Assembly (NCBI GenBank): GCA_017302295.1
Contig: JAFLDS010000009.1
Coordinates: forward strand, 101,123-165,122
DNA: 64,000 bases
Direction: 5' to 3'
Source of the DNA: Thauera sp.
GTDB taxonomy: Bacteria > Pseudomonadota > Gammaproteobacteria > Burkholderiales > Rhodocyclaceae
Shown here piece by piece: positions 19,361 through 31,339 of this stretch. Positions within the stretch are counted from its first letter, which is position 1. Every line of letters starts with the position of its first letter. The notes under the pieces are model-generated. The model had not been told where the DNA came from, made no database searches, and was given only the letters and a program-made list of their open reading frames with translations. The translations under genes and the position numbers were made by a program.

Positions 19361-21940
19361 ATGCCGCACGATCGCACCCTGCTCGGCCGCCGTGACCTCA
19401 TGGTCGCGCTGGCGCTCGCCCTGCTGGTGTGTGGCTGGCTCGGCGCCTTCGGTTTCACGCTGTGGCGGCTGCACGGCAACGCGCTCGCCAGCGGCCTCGC
19501 CGAAGCGCAGACGCACGCACGCAATTTCGAGGAACAGCTCACGCAGACGCTGAAGGTGATCGACATCACTGCCAGCACTTTCGAACCGAAAACCGACGCC
19601 GGCGGCGGCATCGATGCGACCGAGGCCGGCCAGCGGCTCGCCGTCGCCTTGCGCCCCACGCCGTATCTGCGCTCGCTGTCGCTGGTCGATGCCCGCGGGC
19701 GCATCGTCGCCAGCTCGAACCCGGACAACATCGGCATCACCTTCGATGCCGGCAGTTTCTACCCGGCCGCGGCGGACGCCCCCATCATGCGCATCGGCCT
19801 GCCCACGCCGGGCCGGGACTTCGCCAGCGCGGGCGGCGGGCTGCCCCGACCCGCCGATCTTGCCTTCATCCCGGTCATGCGCCGCCTGTCGACGGGGCAC
19901 GACCCGCTCTGGCTGCTGGCCGCGCTCAATCCCGACTATTTCATCAATCAGTTCGCCCAGTTCCTCGCCGCCGACAAGGGCGCGGTGCAATGGTTGCGCT
20001 ACGACGGCCCGCTGCTGGTCTCTTCGGCGCCCGCCGATCTTCCCGGCGCAGACGCCGCACACGGCCCGCTGGAGGAACACCTCGCGCAACACGAAGCCGG
20101 CCATTACTCTGGATCGCTGCCCGACGGGCAAGCCGCGTTGACGGCCTATCGCGCATCGCGGCTGTTTCCCGCCCTCGTCGTGGTGCATATCGATCGCGCC
20201 CGGGCCCTTGCTGGCTGGGAGGCAGAGTCGCGCCAGCTCGCCGCCATCGTCCTGCCCATTCTTCTGGGCCTGTGCCTGAGCAGCGCGCTGGTGTGGCGGC
20301 GGCAAAGGCATATCGGACAGCAACAGGCCGAACTCGACCGCGAAAGGCGCCGGGCGGCCAGCGTCTTCGATGCCAGTTCCGACTCCATCGTGGTGACCGC
20401 GCCCGACGGCGAGATCCTGGCCGCGAACCCTGCATTCGAGAAGCTCAATGGCTATGCCGCCGCGGAGGTGCTTGGGCAGAACCCCCGGTTGCTGAAGTCG
20501 GGCCTGCAGGACCGGGCGTTCTACCGTGCGATGTGGGACGCGCTCGGCAGCAGCGGACATTGGGAGGGCGAGATCCTCAACCGGCGCAAGGACGGCAGCA
20601 CCTACACCGGCCTGCTCACGATCAATGCGGTGCGGGACGAGGCGGGAGGGCTGCTGCACTATGTCGGCGCCACCATCGACATCAGCGCACGCAAACGCTA
20701 CGAAGCGCTGCTCGAGGAGCGCGCCACAGCGCTCGCCATCGCCAAGGAAGCGGCCGAAGCGGCCAATCGCGCCAAGAGCACCTTCCTCGCCAACATGAGC
20801 CACGAGTTGCGCACGCCGATGAACGGCATCATGGGCACCACCGCGCTGGCCCTGCTCGAGACCGACGATCCCAGGCTGCGCGAACAGCTCGGGACGATCG
20901 ATGAAGCCTCGCGGCATCTGCTCGCGGTGATCAACGACATCCTCGACATCTCCCAGATCGAAGCCGAGCGCCTGACGCTGGAGCAGGTCGATTTCACCCT
21001 CGGGGAAGTGCTCGAGAAGGTCGAGGGCCTGACCGGCGAGGTTGCCGCCGCGAAGAGCCTGCCGCTGCAGATCGACTCCACGCCCGACGCCGCAGCGCTT
21101 ACCCTGCGTGGCGACCCGTTGCGCCTGAGCCAGATCCTGCTCAACCTGACCGCGAACGCGGTGAAGTTCACCGAAGCGGGCCACGTTGCAGTGCGCATCC
21201 GCATCGACGAGGAGGGGGACGGCGACGTCCTGCTGCATGGGGAAGTCGAGGATACGGGCATCGGCATCTCCGCCACCGATCAGCGCCGCCTCTTCACCGC
21301 CTTCCAGCAGGCCGACGGCTCGATGACCCGGAAATATGGTGGCACCGGTCTGGGCCTGGCCATCACCAAGCGCCTGGTGCAGATGATGGGCGGCGAGATC
21401 GGCATCGACAGCCAGCCCGGCCAGGGCAGCACGTTCTGGTTCAAGGTGAGGCTGCGCAAGGCGGCGGCATCCGCTGCGCGCCCAGCGGACGCCACCGCGC
21501 CGAGCGCGAAGGCACGTCTCGCGGCCGGCTTCGCCGGGGCCCGCATCCTGCTCGCCGAAGACGAGCCCATCAATCGCAGTGTGGCGCTGGGGCTCATGCG
21601 GCTGGCCGGCCTCGCCGTGGATGCGGCCGAGGACGGCGTCGAGGCGGTGGAAAAGGCGCAGCACAATCGCTACGACCTGATTCTGATGGACGTTCAGATG
21701 CCCCGGCTGAACGGCCTCGACGCCACGCGCGCGATTCGTTCGACCGTCGGCGACACGCTCCCCATCGTGGCGATGACCGCAAACGCCTACAAGGAAGACC
21801 GCCAGCGCTGTCTCGACGCTGGCATGAACGATCACGTCGCCAAACCGGTACGGGCCGAATTGCTGTACGGCATGCTGCTGAAGTGGCTGTCGGCCACCCG
21901 AGCCGGCGCCGGAGACCGCAGCGGCGAGAGCGCCAACTGA
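19361..21940 (+). CDS. Hybrid sensor histidine kinase (sensor-PAS-HisKA-HATPase-REC)
   Basis: 859 residues. Two membrane helices (about 13-35 and 288-312) flank a periplasmic dCache-like sensor. A PAS domain (about 325-445; ILAANPAFEKLNGYAAAEVL) is followed by HisKA with phospho-acceptor His481 in NMSHELRTPMNG, an HATPase with the GTGLGLAITKRLV box, and a receiver with Asp777 in LILMDVQMP. There is no Hpt domain, so phosphate must pass to a separate Hpt protein. The gene starts 17 bases after the solute-binding protein and is most likely co-transcribed, suggesting the binding protein presents ligand to this sensor. Confidence 0.92.
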   Translation: MPHDRTLLGRRDLMVALALALLVCGWLGAFGFTLWRLHGNALASGLAEAQTHARNFEEQLTQTLKVIDITASTFEPKTDAGGGIDATEAGQRLAVALRPTPYLRSLSLVDARGRIVASSNPDNIGITFDAGSFYPAAADAPIMRIGLPTPGRDFASAGGGLPRPADLAFIPVMRRLSTGHDPLWLLAALNPDYFINQFAQFLAADKGAVQWLRYDGPLLVSSAPADLPGADAAHGPLEEHLAQHEAGHYSGSLPDGQAALTAYRASRLFPALVVVHIDRARALAGWEAESRQLAAIVLPILLGLCLSSALVWRRQRHIGQQQAELDRERRRAASVFDASSDSIVVTAPDGEILAANPAFEKLNGYAAAEVLGQNPRLLKSGLQDRAFYRAMWDALGSSGHWEGEILNRRKDGSTYTGLLTINAVRDEAGGLLHYVGATIDISARKRYEALLEERATALAIAKEAAEAANRAKSTFLANMSHELRTPMNGIMGTTALALLETDDPRLREQLGTIDEASRHLLAVINDILDISQIEAERLTLEQVDFTLGEVLEKVEGLTGEVAAAKSLPLQIDSTPDAAALTLRGDPLRLSQILLNLTANAVKFTEAGHVAVRIRIDEEGDGDVLLHGEVEDTGIGISATDQRRLFTAFQQADGSMTRKYGGTGLGLAITKRLVQMMGGEIGIDSQPGQGSTFWFKVRLRKAAASAARPADATAPSAKARLAAGFAGARILLAEDEPINRSVALGLMRLAGLAVDAAEDGVEAVEKAQHNRYDLILMDVQMPRLNGLDATRAIRSTVGDTLPIVAMTANAYKEDRQRCLDAGMNDHVAKPVRAELLYGMLLKWLSATRAGAGDRSGESAN

Positions 21941-21984
21941 GCGAATGCTGCTGCCGACCGGCAGCCTGCATCCGCCGTCAGCCT

Positions 21985-22940
<956 letters not shown>

Positions 22941-22944
<4 letters not shown>

Positions 22945-25900
22945 GATTCCAGCATGGCGATCAATTGAACTGCATTCTTGTGCGCAGCGGCAAAATCGAG
23001 CCGTGCGATGGCGTCCTCAAGAGGACGAAGCTGGTGCTGGAGTTCCGCCCCGGCTTCGTTCGCGAGTGTACCCACTCGTTCGATGGCGCGCATGTTCCGA
23101 TCGCGCAGCAGCATCTCCAGCTCCTTCAGGCGGGCGAGTGTCTCTGCCGTCGTGACGGAAGCCGCGGCGACCATCGTTCCGGCCTCGAACGTGTCGGCGC
23201 AGGTGCTGAATACCGCGAAGGCTTCGGCCAACCGGGCGTCGAGGCGCAGCATCACCGCCTCGGCTGCCCGGTCCTCGTCCCTCACTGCGTTCTCGGCCTC
23301 GGCCGCGACTTCCGCGAGCGCGCGCGCACCGAGCGCAGCGGCGAGCCCCTTCAGCGTATGCAGCTCGCGCGCCGCGTCGCCGCGCTCGCCGCGCTGCAGG
23401 TGGCGGGCGATGCGCGCGATGACATCGGACTGATCGCTCTCGAAGCGGCTGGCCAGGGTTGCGAACAGCGTCCGATTGCCGCCGAGACGCTGCAACGCCG
23501 GCCCGAACTCGAAGCCCCCATGCGGCGCCACGGGCTGGTCCGACAGGGGCGCTGGCAGCGGCCGCCGTGTTCCGGCCACGCCGTCCCGGCCGCAGTGCTT
23601 GAGCAGGGAACCGACCAGCGTGCTCATGTCGATGGGCTTGCCGACATGGTCGTTCATGCCCGCGGCGAGGCAGGCAAGGCGATCGGTCGGCAGCGCGTTG
23701 GCGGTCATCGCGATGATCGGCACGGTCACGCCCCTTTCCTCGCGCAGGACGCGGGTTGTCTCGTAGCCGTCCATGACCGGCATCTGGATGTCCATCAGGA
23801 TCGCGTCGAAGGGCAGCGCCGCAGCGGCCACCGCCTCCAGACCCTCGCTGCCGTTGTCGGCAACCTCGACCTGCGCTCCTGCCGACGTCAGAAGCTCGCG
23901 CGCCACCTGCTGGTTGAGAACGTTATCCTCGACCAGCAGCAGCCGAAGGCCTGCAAGCGGCGCCGATGCAGCCGACGACGCAGGCGCCTCGCTTGCGCAC
24001 GCAGCCGAGCCGACGGCCTTGGCGACCGCCTCGAACAGCATCAGGGGCGTGACCGGCTTGACGAGGTAGGCGTCGAAAGCGTCGTGATCGTCACTCAGGT
24101 TCAGCGCCAGCCAGTCGAGACCGTGCGGGGTGACCATCAGCACGACCGGCGCACGCTCGCCAAGCGGCCGCGCCAGAATCTGCCGCGCAACCGCCCATTC
24201 GGCCTCGCCGAGCAGGGTCCAGTCGACACAGATCACGTCGTAACGGCCCGCATCCTGCTGCAGCGCATGCACCACTTCCGCCGCGCTCGCGGTCAGCGTC
24301 GCCCGCCAGCCGAACGACGTGGCAGCGGCGGCCAGGGCCTCGCGCACCAGCGCATGGTCGTCGGCGATGAACGCACGCAGCGGCTGCGGCAGCCCCAGGC
24401 TCGCCATCTCCGTGCGAACCGCGCGCTCGGCGGCCAGGACCTCATCGTCGCGGACAAAGCCGAGGACGAAGCGGAAGGTGCTGCCCACCCCCAACACGCT
24501 TTCGACCGTCAGTTCGCCCCCCATCAGTTGCACCAGGCGCTGGCAGATCGGCAGGCCCAGGCCGGTGCCACCATAACGGCGCGTCGTGGAGGATTCGGCC
24601 TGGGAAAAGGCCTCGAACACCGCGTTGAGGCGCTGGGGCGCAATGCCGATGCCAGTGTCGCGCACCGAGAATTCGATGCGCGCAGCGTGCGCGCTCGAAG
24701 GCAACAGCCGCAGCCAGACGACGACTTCCCCATGCTCGGTGAATTTGATCGCGTTGCCCACCAGGTTGAGCAGCACCTGTCGCAGCCGCAAGGCGTCGCC
24801 GCGCACCACCCGTGGCACCTCGGGATCGACCTGGAAGAGCACCTCGACATCCTTGCTCCCCCCCTCGGTGGACAGCAGGCCCGACAGATTGCGCAGCAAC
24901 TCGTCAAGCCTGAACGGCACCTTGTCCAGCACCACCTTGCCGGCCTCGACCTTGGAAAAATCGAGGATGTCGTTGAGGATGGAGAGCAGCGCGTGCGCCG
25001 CCGAGCTGACCTTCTGCACGTAATCGCGCTGGCGGGCGCTGAGCGTCGTGTGCTGCAGCAGCTGCAGCAGCCCGAGCACCGCATTCATCGGCGTGCGGAT
25101 CTCGTGGCTCATGTGCGCCACGAATGCGGTCTTGGCCTCGCTTGCGGCTTCGGCGTCGACGCGCGCCTTCCTCAGCCGCAGTTCGTCCCGCAACCGCTCG
25201 GTCTGGTCGACGAAGGTCGCCAGGAAGCGCGCGCCGAACCCGACCCCGGAGATCGCCACATCGCGGACTTCGCCGCTGCGCACGCGGACGCGATACTCGA
25301 GCGCTGCGATCTCCTGTCCGGTTTCGGACGACTGCAGCAGCGCGCGTTTCCAGGCTGCCTGCGCCGCCTCGCGTTGCGCAGCATCGGGGAGCGCCACCTG
25401 CCACAGGTCTGCGACCGTCGGCACGACGTCCGCGTCATAGCCGAACAGCTCCAGAAATCGCCGGTTTCGGAACGAAATCGCGCCCGACGCCTCGATCTGG
25501 CACAGTGCCACCGGCATCTCCTGCAGCATGCTCCTCAGGGTGGCCTCGCTCTCGCGCAAGGTTTCGGTGAGTTGCCCGGCAATCCGCTCGGCCCGCCGCT
25601 GCGTGCTACGCAAAGCAAAGAGCACACCGAACAGCAGCAGGCCGATCACGCCTATCGCGGTGAATTCGATCCAGGGCGACTCGAAGCGGGTCGACGACAC
25701 GAAGCCGGACAGGGCGGTATAGCGCAGCGTCCACCGCCGCCCCTCCAGATCCAGCGCCGAGATCTGCGTGAAGACCCCTTGCGGCGCGCTGGCAGCGCTC
25801 GTCGCCGTATGCGCCGCACTGTCGTAGAGCAGGGTCTCCGGCCGGGGTTCGTCGCCATCGAAGATCTCCACCCGGATCATGCCCAGGTCAGGTCGAAGAA

Positions 25901-26594
25901 TCGGATCGAAGAGGTCGTCGGCGCGGTAGGGGCTGTACACCCAGCCGAGCAGTGCCGCGCGCCGCAGCGCAATCGTGTTCGGCCGCCCCCCGCCCCGATA
26001 GACGGGCTGATAGGCCAGAAACCCCGCCTGCACCCGCCCCTCGGTCTCCTGCATGAGCTTGACCTTGCCCGAGTAGGCAAGCCGTCCGGTGTCGCGCGCG
26101 CGCGCCATCGCCTCGTGCCGCACCGGCTCCGAAAGCATGTCGTAGCCAAAGGCATTCAGGTTGCGGCCCGAGAAAGGCTCCAGATAGACGATGCTGCTGT
26201 ATTCGTCGCGCACATGACCTGGCCTGACCGCGTAATCGGGAAAACCTTCGGCACGTATCGCTTGCACGTGGCGTCCCAGCTGCTCGCGCGGAATGTACTG
26301 GGCGAAACCCACGCCCTGGATGCCGTCATGCGCCCGCTTGAGATCGAGCATCTCGTAGAAGCGAGCCCATTCGGCACGCGAGACGCCGTCCGACGCCGCC
26401 ATCACGCCCGCTCCGGCACGCAGAATCTGCGCATAGGCCGCCATGCGCTCGCCGACCTTGGTCGTGAGGCGCTGCGTCTCGAGTTCGAAATGCCCGCGCA
26501 GATTCTGTTCGTGACGTTTGTGCAGCGTGAACCAGGAGGCCAGCAACGCGCCGATCACGGCGATCACCAACGCAATGGGAAGAAAACGACGCAT
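22941..26594 (-). CDS. Hybrid histidine kinase with CHASE sensor, two receivers and Hpt
   Basis: 1217 residues from the ATG at 26594; an in-frame ATG at 26681 is an alternative. A TM helix (FLPIALVIAVIGALLASWF) and CHASE domain (GIQGVGFAQYIPREQL, YSSIVYLEPFSGRN) are followed by a second TM, PAS, HisKA with His497 in AHMSHEIRTPMN, HATPase (GTGLGLPICQRLV), a first receiver (ICVDWTLLG), a second receiver (ILMDIQMPVMDG) and a C-terminal Hpt with His1079 in LHTLKGLAAALGA. It is a full phosphorelay in one chain. It is the only one of the three kinases here with an Hpt. Coupled to the diguanylate cyclase by a 4-base overlap. Confidence 0.92.
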
Positions 26595-26856
26595 CAGGAA
26601 GCGCTCGCCTTTGCGCACACCGGCGCACGCAGGGTTCGACGGAATGAGTTCGACACGGGGCTGCCGGCTGAATATCCGCATGCCAATGGTAAACCGATTG
26701 CCGTTGACCGGCACACCCCGACGATACCGCTCGACCCACGACATGCCTACTGCCGATGTCCGCAAAGGGGCAGGGAACCACGGCGTCCGATCCCTCGGTA
26801 CCGGATGGAGAATTGGCGCAGAATCGCGGTAATCCGGCCAGCAAGGAACGCATGTC

Positions 26857-29800
26857 ATGCCCAGGCAGAACAGCAGCGTCGGCTCCGACGGCGCGACGGC
26901 CCAGCGGATACGGTCGAAACTCGCCGCTCTGGGCTTGCTGCTGGCTGTCGTCGTCGTTGCCGCGCTGGTCACGCTCGCCATCGTCAACGAGTACCGCTTT
27001 CAGCGCGAACTGGCCCGTGAACGCCTGCGGGCGGTGTCGGACCTGCGCAAGGAGCAGGTCGAGACCTGGCTGGATGAGCGCATGAAGCAGGCCCGCTTCA
27101 TCGGCTCCAGCCCCTTCTGGGCCAGCCTCTTCCTGCAGAAGCAGGGCGGCGACCTCGCCAGCCACACCTTGCTGATCGACCGCATCACCGAATGGCGCAA
27201 GCAGAACGACTACGACGAGGCCCTGCTGCTCGGCGCCGATGGTGAGGCGCTCGCCCGGGACCTCGAAGGCGACGCAAGCATCTCGGCCGAACTGCGTGCC
27301 ATTGCCCCAAAGGCTTTCGCCGAGGGCGCGCCGCTGCGCACCGACATCTATTCCCGCAACGGCGCGGCCATTCCGCTCCGCCTCGACGTGCTGATTCCGC
27401 TGCAGCTCACCGGCACGCCGCCGCAAGCGGCGGTCGTGCTGCGCACCGACCCGCAGCGCTGGCTATTCCCCACGCTGCGGACCTGGCCGGTGCCGACGAC
27501 GAGTGGCGAGTCGGCGTTGTGGCGGCGCGATGGTGAAACCGTTGTGGCGATCAACCCTCTGCGTTTTGCCGGCACCGCCGCAGGCCAGAGGTTCCCGCTC
27601 GACATGCCGCAGCTTGCGCCCGCACGACTGATGCGCGGCGACGTGGCCGAGCGGGTCATGTTCGACGCGCGCGATTATCGCGGCGTCGCGACACTCGCAA
27701 TCGGGCAGCGGATCCCCGACACCGAGTGGTGGCTGGTGACCGAGATCGACGTCGACGAAGTCACCGCTCCAGCCAGACGCGCCGCGATCTGGATCGGCCT
27801 GATCGGTAGCGCAGTTCTTCTCGTCGTCTTCGCCAGTGCGCGCGCGCGGACGCAGCATCACGCCTTGCGCGAGCGCACGCAGCAACTGTCCCGCACCGAT
27901 CGCCAGCTCACCGCGATCGTCGACGCGGCTCCCGTGGGCATCCTCCTGGTGCGCGACCGGCGCATCCTGCGCTGCAACCGCAAGGCCGAGGAACTCTGCG
28001 GCTACGACCCCGGAGAGCTCGACGGCAAGCATGTTGGAAGCCTGTGCGCCGACGGCAGTGGCGACGCGGTTCAAGCCCTCATCCATCACCAGCTCGCGAG
28101 CGGCGGCACGGCGCAGGTCGAAACACAATGGGTCAGGAAGGACGCAACGCCCTTCCACGGACACCTCTCCGCGCGCGCGCTCGAAGCGGGAGATTTGGCC
28201 GAGGGCATCGTCTGCATCCTGCAGGACATGAGCGCCGAGCACACGGCGCGCGAGACGCTGATCCAGGCCAAGCGCGCCGCGGAAGCCGTCGCAAGGTCGC
28301 GACAGGACTTCCTCTCCAACATGAGCCATGAACTTCGCACGCCGCTGAACGCCATGATCGGCATGGCGCACCTCGGGCTCAAGACGGCAAGCGACGCACG
28401 CCAGCGCGACTACCTGCAACGCATCGTCGACGCCGGCGAGCGGCTCGCCAAGCTGGTCAGCGACATGATCGACTTTTCGCGCCACGACACGCCGCGGGTG
28501 AACATCGACCGCATCGACTTCAATCTCGAAGCCATGCTCTCGCAGCTGATCGACCAGTTCCGCGACCGCGTCGAGCGCAAAGGGCTGGAGCTGGTGCTGG
28601 ACATCGCGGCGGACGTCCCCTACGCCCTGGTCGGCGACTCGTTGCGCATCGGCCGGATCCTGCGCAACCTGCTCGACAACGCGGTGAAGTTCACCGCGCA
28701 GGGTGAAATCCGCCTCAGCGTGCGGGCCAAGGATCGCGGCACGAATGACATCACGCTCCAGATCAGCTTTGCCGACTCCGGCATCGGCCTCACTGACGAG
28801 CAGAAGCCGTATGTGTTTCAGGACTTCTGGCAGGCCGACCCCTCGGCATCGCGCCGCTTCGAGGGCCTCGGGCTGGGCCTGCCGACGGCGCAGCGCCTGG
28901 CGCGGCACCTGGGCGGCGAACTCGGATTCGACAGCGAAGCGGGCAAGGGCAGCCGCTTCTGGCTGTCGGTGCCGCTCGGCATCAGCCGGCATCAACCCGC
29001 GCAGCTGTTGCCCAACAGCGACCTGCGCGGCTGCCCGGTGCTGGTCGTCGACGACCACCCCTACGCCCGCGCGGTACTGGTCGACATGCTGACACGCATG
29101 TCGTTTGCCGTCGTCGAAGCATCCACCGGCGAGGCCGCCATCGACGAGATACAGCATGCCGCAGCGGGCGGCAAGCCAATCGCGCTGGTCTTCATCGATG
29201 CACAGCTACCGACGATGAGCGCGCTGGAAACCGCACGCCGAATCGCACTGCAGGGCTTGAGACCGGCACCCCGCGTCATCTTGATGAGCCCGACGGCAGG
29301 CGACAAGGACGACCGCCGCGCGCTGGACGCAGCCCTCGCAGGTACCCTGCTGAAGCCCGCCACGCCGTCGGCGCTGTTCGATGCCGCGGTCAACGCCCTG
29401 AGCGGCGAACTCCGTGCGCAAGAGGAAAGGTCGGCCAACACAGCCGATGCAGCGCCGGTCAGGGAGCGGCTCACGGACCTGCGCGGCAAGCGCTTGCTGG
29501 TCGTCGAGGACAACGAGTTCAGCCGCCTCGCCGCGATGAAACTGCTCACCCAGGCTGGCTTCGAGGTCGAGGGCGCGGAAACCGGCGAGGCCGCGGTCGA
29601 CAGGGTAGGCAACAGCCACTTCGACCTCGTCCTCATGGATCTGAACCTGCCCGTCATGGACGGCTTTGCCGCAACCCGCGCCATCCGCGCGCTGCCGGGC
29701 GGCGCCAGACTGCCGATCATCGCGCTGACGGCCAATGCCATGCCAGGCGACCGCGAGCGCTGCCTCGAAGGCGGTCTCGACGACCACCTGGCCAAGCCGC

Positions 29801-30114
29801 TGGACCGCGACCAGCTCTGGCAAGCGCTCGAGCGCTGGCTGCGTCCGCACGCCCAGCCTGCGCCGGCGGCGGCGACACCCGATGCGAAGTTGCTCGGCGA
29901 CACCTGCGGAAAACTGCTGCAGCTCCTGTCCGACGACTCGATCGAAGCGACCCACGTGCTCGAGCACAACAGCGCCCTGCTGCGCGCCGCCTTCCCCGAC
30001 GGCTACGCCGGCCTGGCCGGCGCGATCGAGGACTTCGATCTGGTGACCGCGCATCGCATCCTGCTGTCGCTGTGCCGCGAGCACGGCATCGCCACCTCGC
30101 GGACGAAAGCCTGA
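26857..30114 (+). CDS. Hybrid histidine kinase with two receivers, no recognisable Hpt
   Basis: 1085 residues. TM1 (LAALGLLLAVVVVAALVTLA), a periplasmic dCache-like domain, TM2 (AAIWIGLIGSAVLLVVFASA), PAS (about 340-460), HisKA with His491 in NMSHELRTPLNAMIG, HATPase (GLGLGLPTAQRLA), a first receiver (LVFIDAQLPTMS) and a second (LVLMDLNLPVMDGF). The C-terminal about 70 residues sit where an Hpt would be but lack the H-x-L-K-G motif. Divergent from the CHASE kinase; the 262-base space between them must hold both promoters, but no hexamers stand out. Cross-phosphorylation of the neighbour's Hpt is an inference. Confidence 0.92.
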   Translation: MPRQNSSVGSDGATAQRIRSKLAALGLLLAVVVVAALVTLAIVNEYRFQRELARERLRAVSDLRKEQVETWLDERMKQARFIGSSPFWASLFLQKQGGDLASHTLLIDRITEWRKQNDYDEALLLGADGEALARDLEGDASISAELRAIAPKAFAEGAPLRTDIYSRNGAAIPLRLDVLIPLQLTGTPPQAAVVLRTDPQRWLFPTLRTWPVPTTSGESALWRRDGETVVAINPLRFAGTAAGQRFPLDMPQLAPARLMRGDVAERVMFDARDYRGVATLAIGQRIPDTEWWLVTEIDVDEVTAPARRAAIWIGLIGSAVLLVVFASARARTQHHALRERTQQLSRTDRQLTAIVDAAPVGILLVRDRRILRCNRKAEELCGYDPGELDGKHVGSLCADGSGDAVQALIHHQLASGGTAQVETQWVRKDATPFHGHLSARALEAGDLAEGIVCILQDMSAEHTARETLIQAKRAAEAVARSRQDFLSNMSHELRTPLNAMIGMAHLGLKTASDARQRDYLQRIVDAGERLAKLVSDMIDFSRHDTPRVNIDRIDFNLEAMLSQLIDQFRDRVERKGLELVLDIAADVPYALVGDSLRIGRILRNLLDNAVKFTAQGEIRLSVRAKDRGTNDITLQISFADSGIGLTDEQKPYVFQDFWQADPSASRRFEGLGLGLPTAQRLARHLGGELGFDSEAGKGSRFWLSVPLGISRHQPAQLLPNSDLRGCPVLVVDDHPYARAVLVDMLTRMSFAVVEASTGEAAIDEIQHAAAGGKPIALVFIDAQLPTMSALETARRIALQGLRPAPRVILMSPTAGDKDDRRALDAALAGTLLKPATPSALFDAAVNALSGELRAQEERSANTADAAPVRERLTDLRGKRLLVVEDNEFSRLAAMKLLTQAGFEVEGAETGEAAVDRVGNSHFDLVLMDLNLPVMDGFAATRAIRALPGGARLPIIALTANAMPGDRERCLEGGLDDHLAKPLDRDQLWQALERWLRPHAQPAPAAATPDAKLLGDTCGKLLQLLSDDSIEATHVLEHNSALLRAAFPDGYAGLAGAIEDFDLVTAHRILLSLCREHGIATSRTKA

Positions 30115-30229
30115 GATCGGACCGCCGGCACCGACTTGCGCAGCCGGCGCATCGGGCCACCGTCGTGATCCGTGCTCTGCGTTTACACTTCCGGCTGGCC
30201 GCGAGCCGATGCGGCAGGGAGATCGAGCG

Positions 30230-31327
30230 ATGACGGGTTTGCCGGGGTGGGACCGATTCAAGGCGCTGGTACGCGCCGAACTGCGCCACCTGACCACCAT
30301 TACGCCCAGCAACCGGCGCTGGCAGATGCCCGCCGCCGCCGCGCTCGCTTCCGGCCTGCCGCTGCTCATCGGCGCCTGGTTCGGCCGCCTCGATTACGGC
30401 CTGATCTCCTCGCTCGGCGGACTCGCTTTCCTCTACCTGCCGAACACGCCGCTCTCCCACCGCATGGTCTGGATGATGGCCTGCGCCTTCGGCCTGGCGG
30501 CCTGCTATGCGCTCGGCGTGATGAGCCACTTCGTGCCGCTGGTGTTGATGTGGGTGATCACCTTCATCGCCATTCTCGTGACCATGGTGGTCCGCTTCTA
30601 CGGCCTGGGCCCGCCAGGCAGCCTGTTCTTCGTCATGGCGGCGGCGATCGGCGCCTATTCGCCCGGCACCGTGCTCGACGTGCCGCTCAAGGTCGGCCTC
30701 GTCACCATGGGCGCGCTGCTTGCGTCGCTGATCGCCTTCTTCTACAGCCTTTACGTCCTGCGCCTGCAGGCGCCCGATCCGGTGGCGCCGCCGCCTGCGC
30801 CGACCTTCGATTTCGTCATCCTCGACTCGATCGTGATCGGCGCCTTCGTCGGCCTCTCGCTGCTGCTGGCGCAGCTCCTCCAGCTCGAGCGTCCCTACTG
30901 GGTGCCGGTGAGCTGCCTGGCGGTGATCCAGGGCGTGTCCCTGCGCGCGGTGTGGAACCGGCAGCTGCACCGCATCGTCGGCACCGGCATCGGCATGCTG
31001 CTGGCCTGGGCGCTGCTGAGCCTGCCGCTCAACACCTGGGGCATCGCGGCGACGATGACCGTGCTCGCCTTCGTCATCGAAAGTACCGTGGTGCGGCACT
31101 ACGGCTTCGCCGTCATCTTCATCACCCCGCTCACCATCCTGCTGGCCGAGGCCGCCACGCTAGGCCACGGCGACCCCGCCGCGCTGATCCAGGCACGCTT
31201 CATCGACACGCTGGTGGGCTGCCTGGTCGGCCTGGTCGGTGGCATCTGCCTGCATAGCCCGCGCTTCAGGGAGGTGATGGGCCGGCAGATCCGCCGTCTC
31301 ACTCCCTCGCGCCTGCTGCGCCGCTGA
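30230..31327 (+). CDS. FUSC-family inner membrane protein
   Basis: 365 residues from the ATG at 30230 behind GGGAGATCGAG. Two blocks of about five transmembrane helices each are separated by a cytoplasmic loop (LQAPDPVAPPPAPTFD). The second block has ERPYWVPVSCLAVIQGVSLR and HRIVGTGIGMLLAWALLSLP, the FUSC (fusaric acid resistance/aromatic acid exporter) signature. No membrane-fusion partner gene lies beside it. It may export aromatic acids, by family resemblance only. Confidence 0.82.
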   Translation: MTGLPGWDRFKALVRAELRHLTTITPSNRRWQMPAAAALASGLPLLIGAWFGRLDYGLISSLGGLAFLYLPNTPLSHRMVWMMACAFGLAACYALGVMSHFVPLVLMWVITFIAILVTMVVRFYGLGPPGSLFFVMAAAIGAYSPGTVLDVPLKVGLVTMGALLASLIAFFYSLYVLRLQAPDPVAPPPAPTFDFVILDSIVIGAFVGLSLLLAQLLQLERPYWVPVSCLAVIQGVSLRAVWNRQLHRIVGTGIGMLLAWALLSLPLNTWGIAATMTVLAFVIESTVVRHYGFAVIFITPLTILLAEAATLGHGDPAALIQARFIDTLVGCLVGLVGGICLHSPRFREVMGRQIRRLTPSRLLRR

Positions 31328-31339
31328 GTTCGAACCGCG

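Noticed and set aside
22965-27020. 1351-codon plus-strand open frame opposite the CHASE kinase
   Set aside because: No recognised motif, Arg/Gln/His-rich composition, and the minus strand holds a complete hybrid kinase with all catalytic residues.
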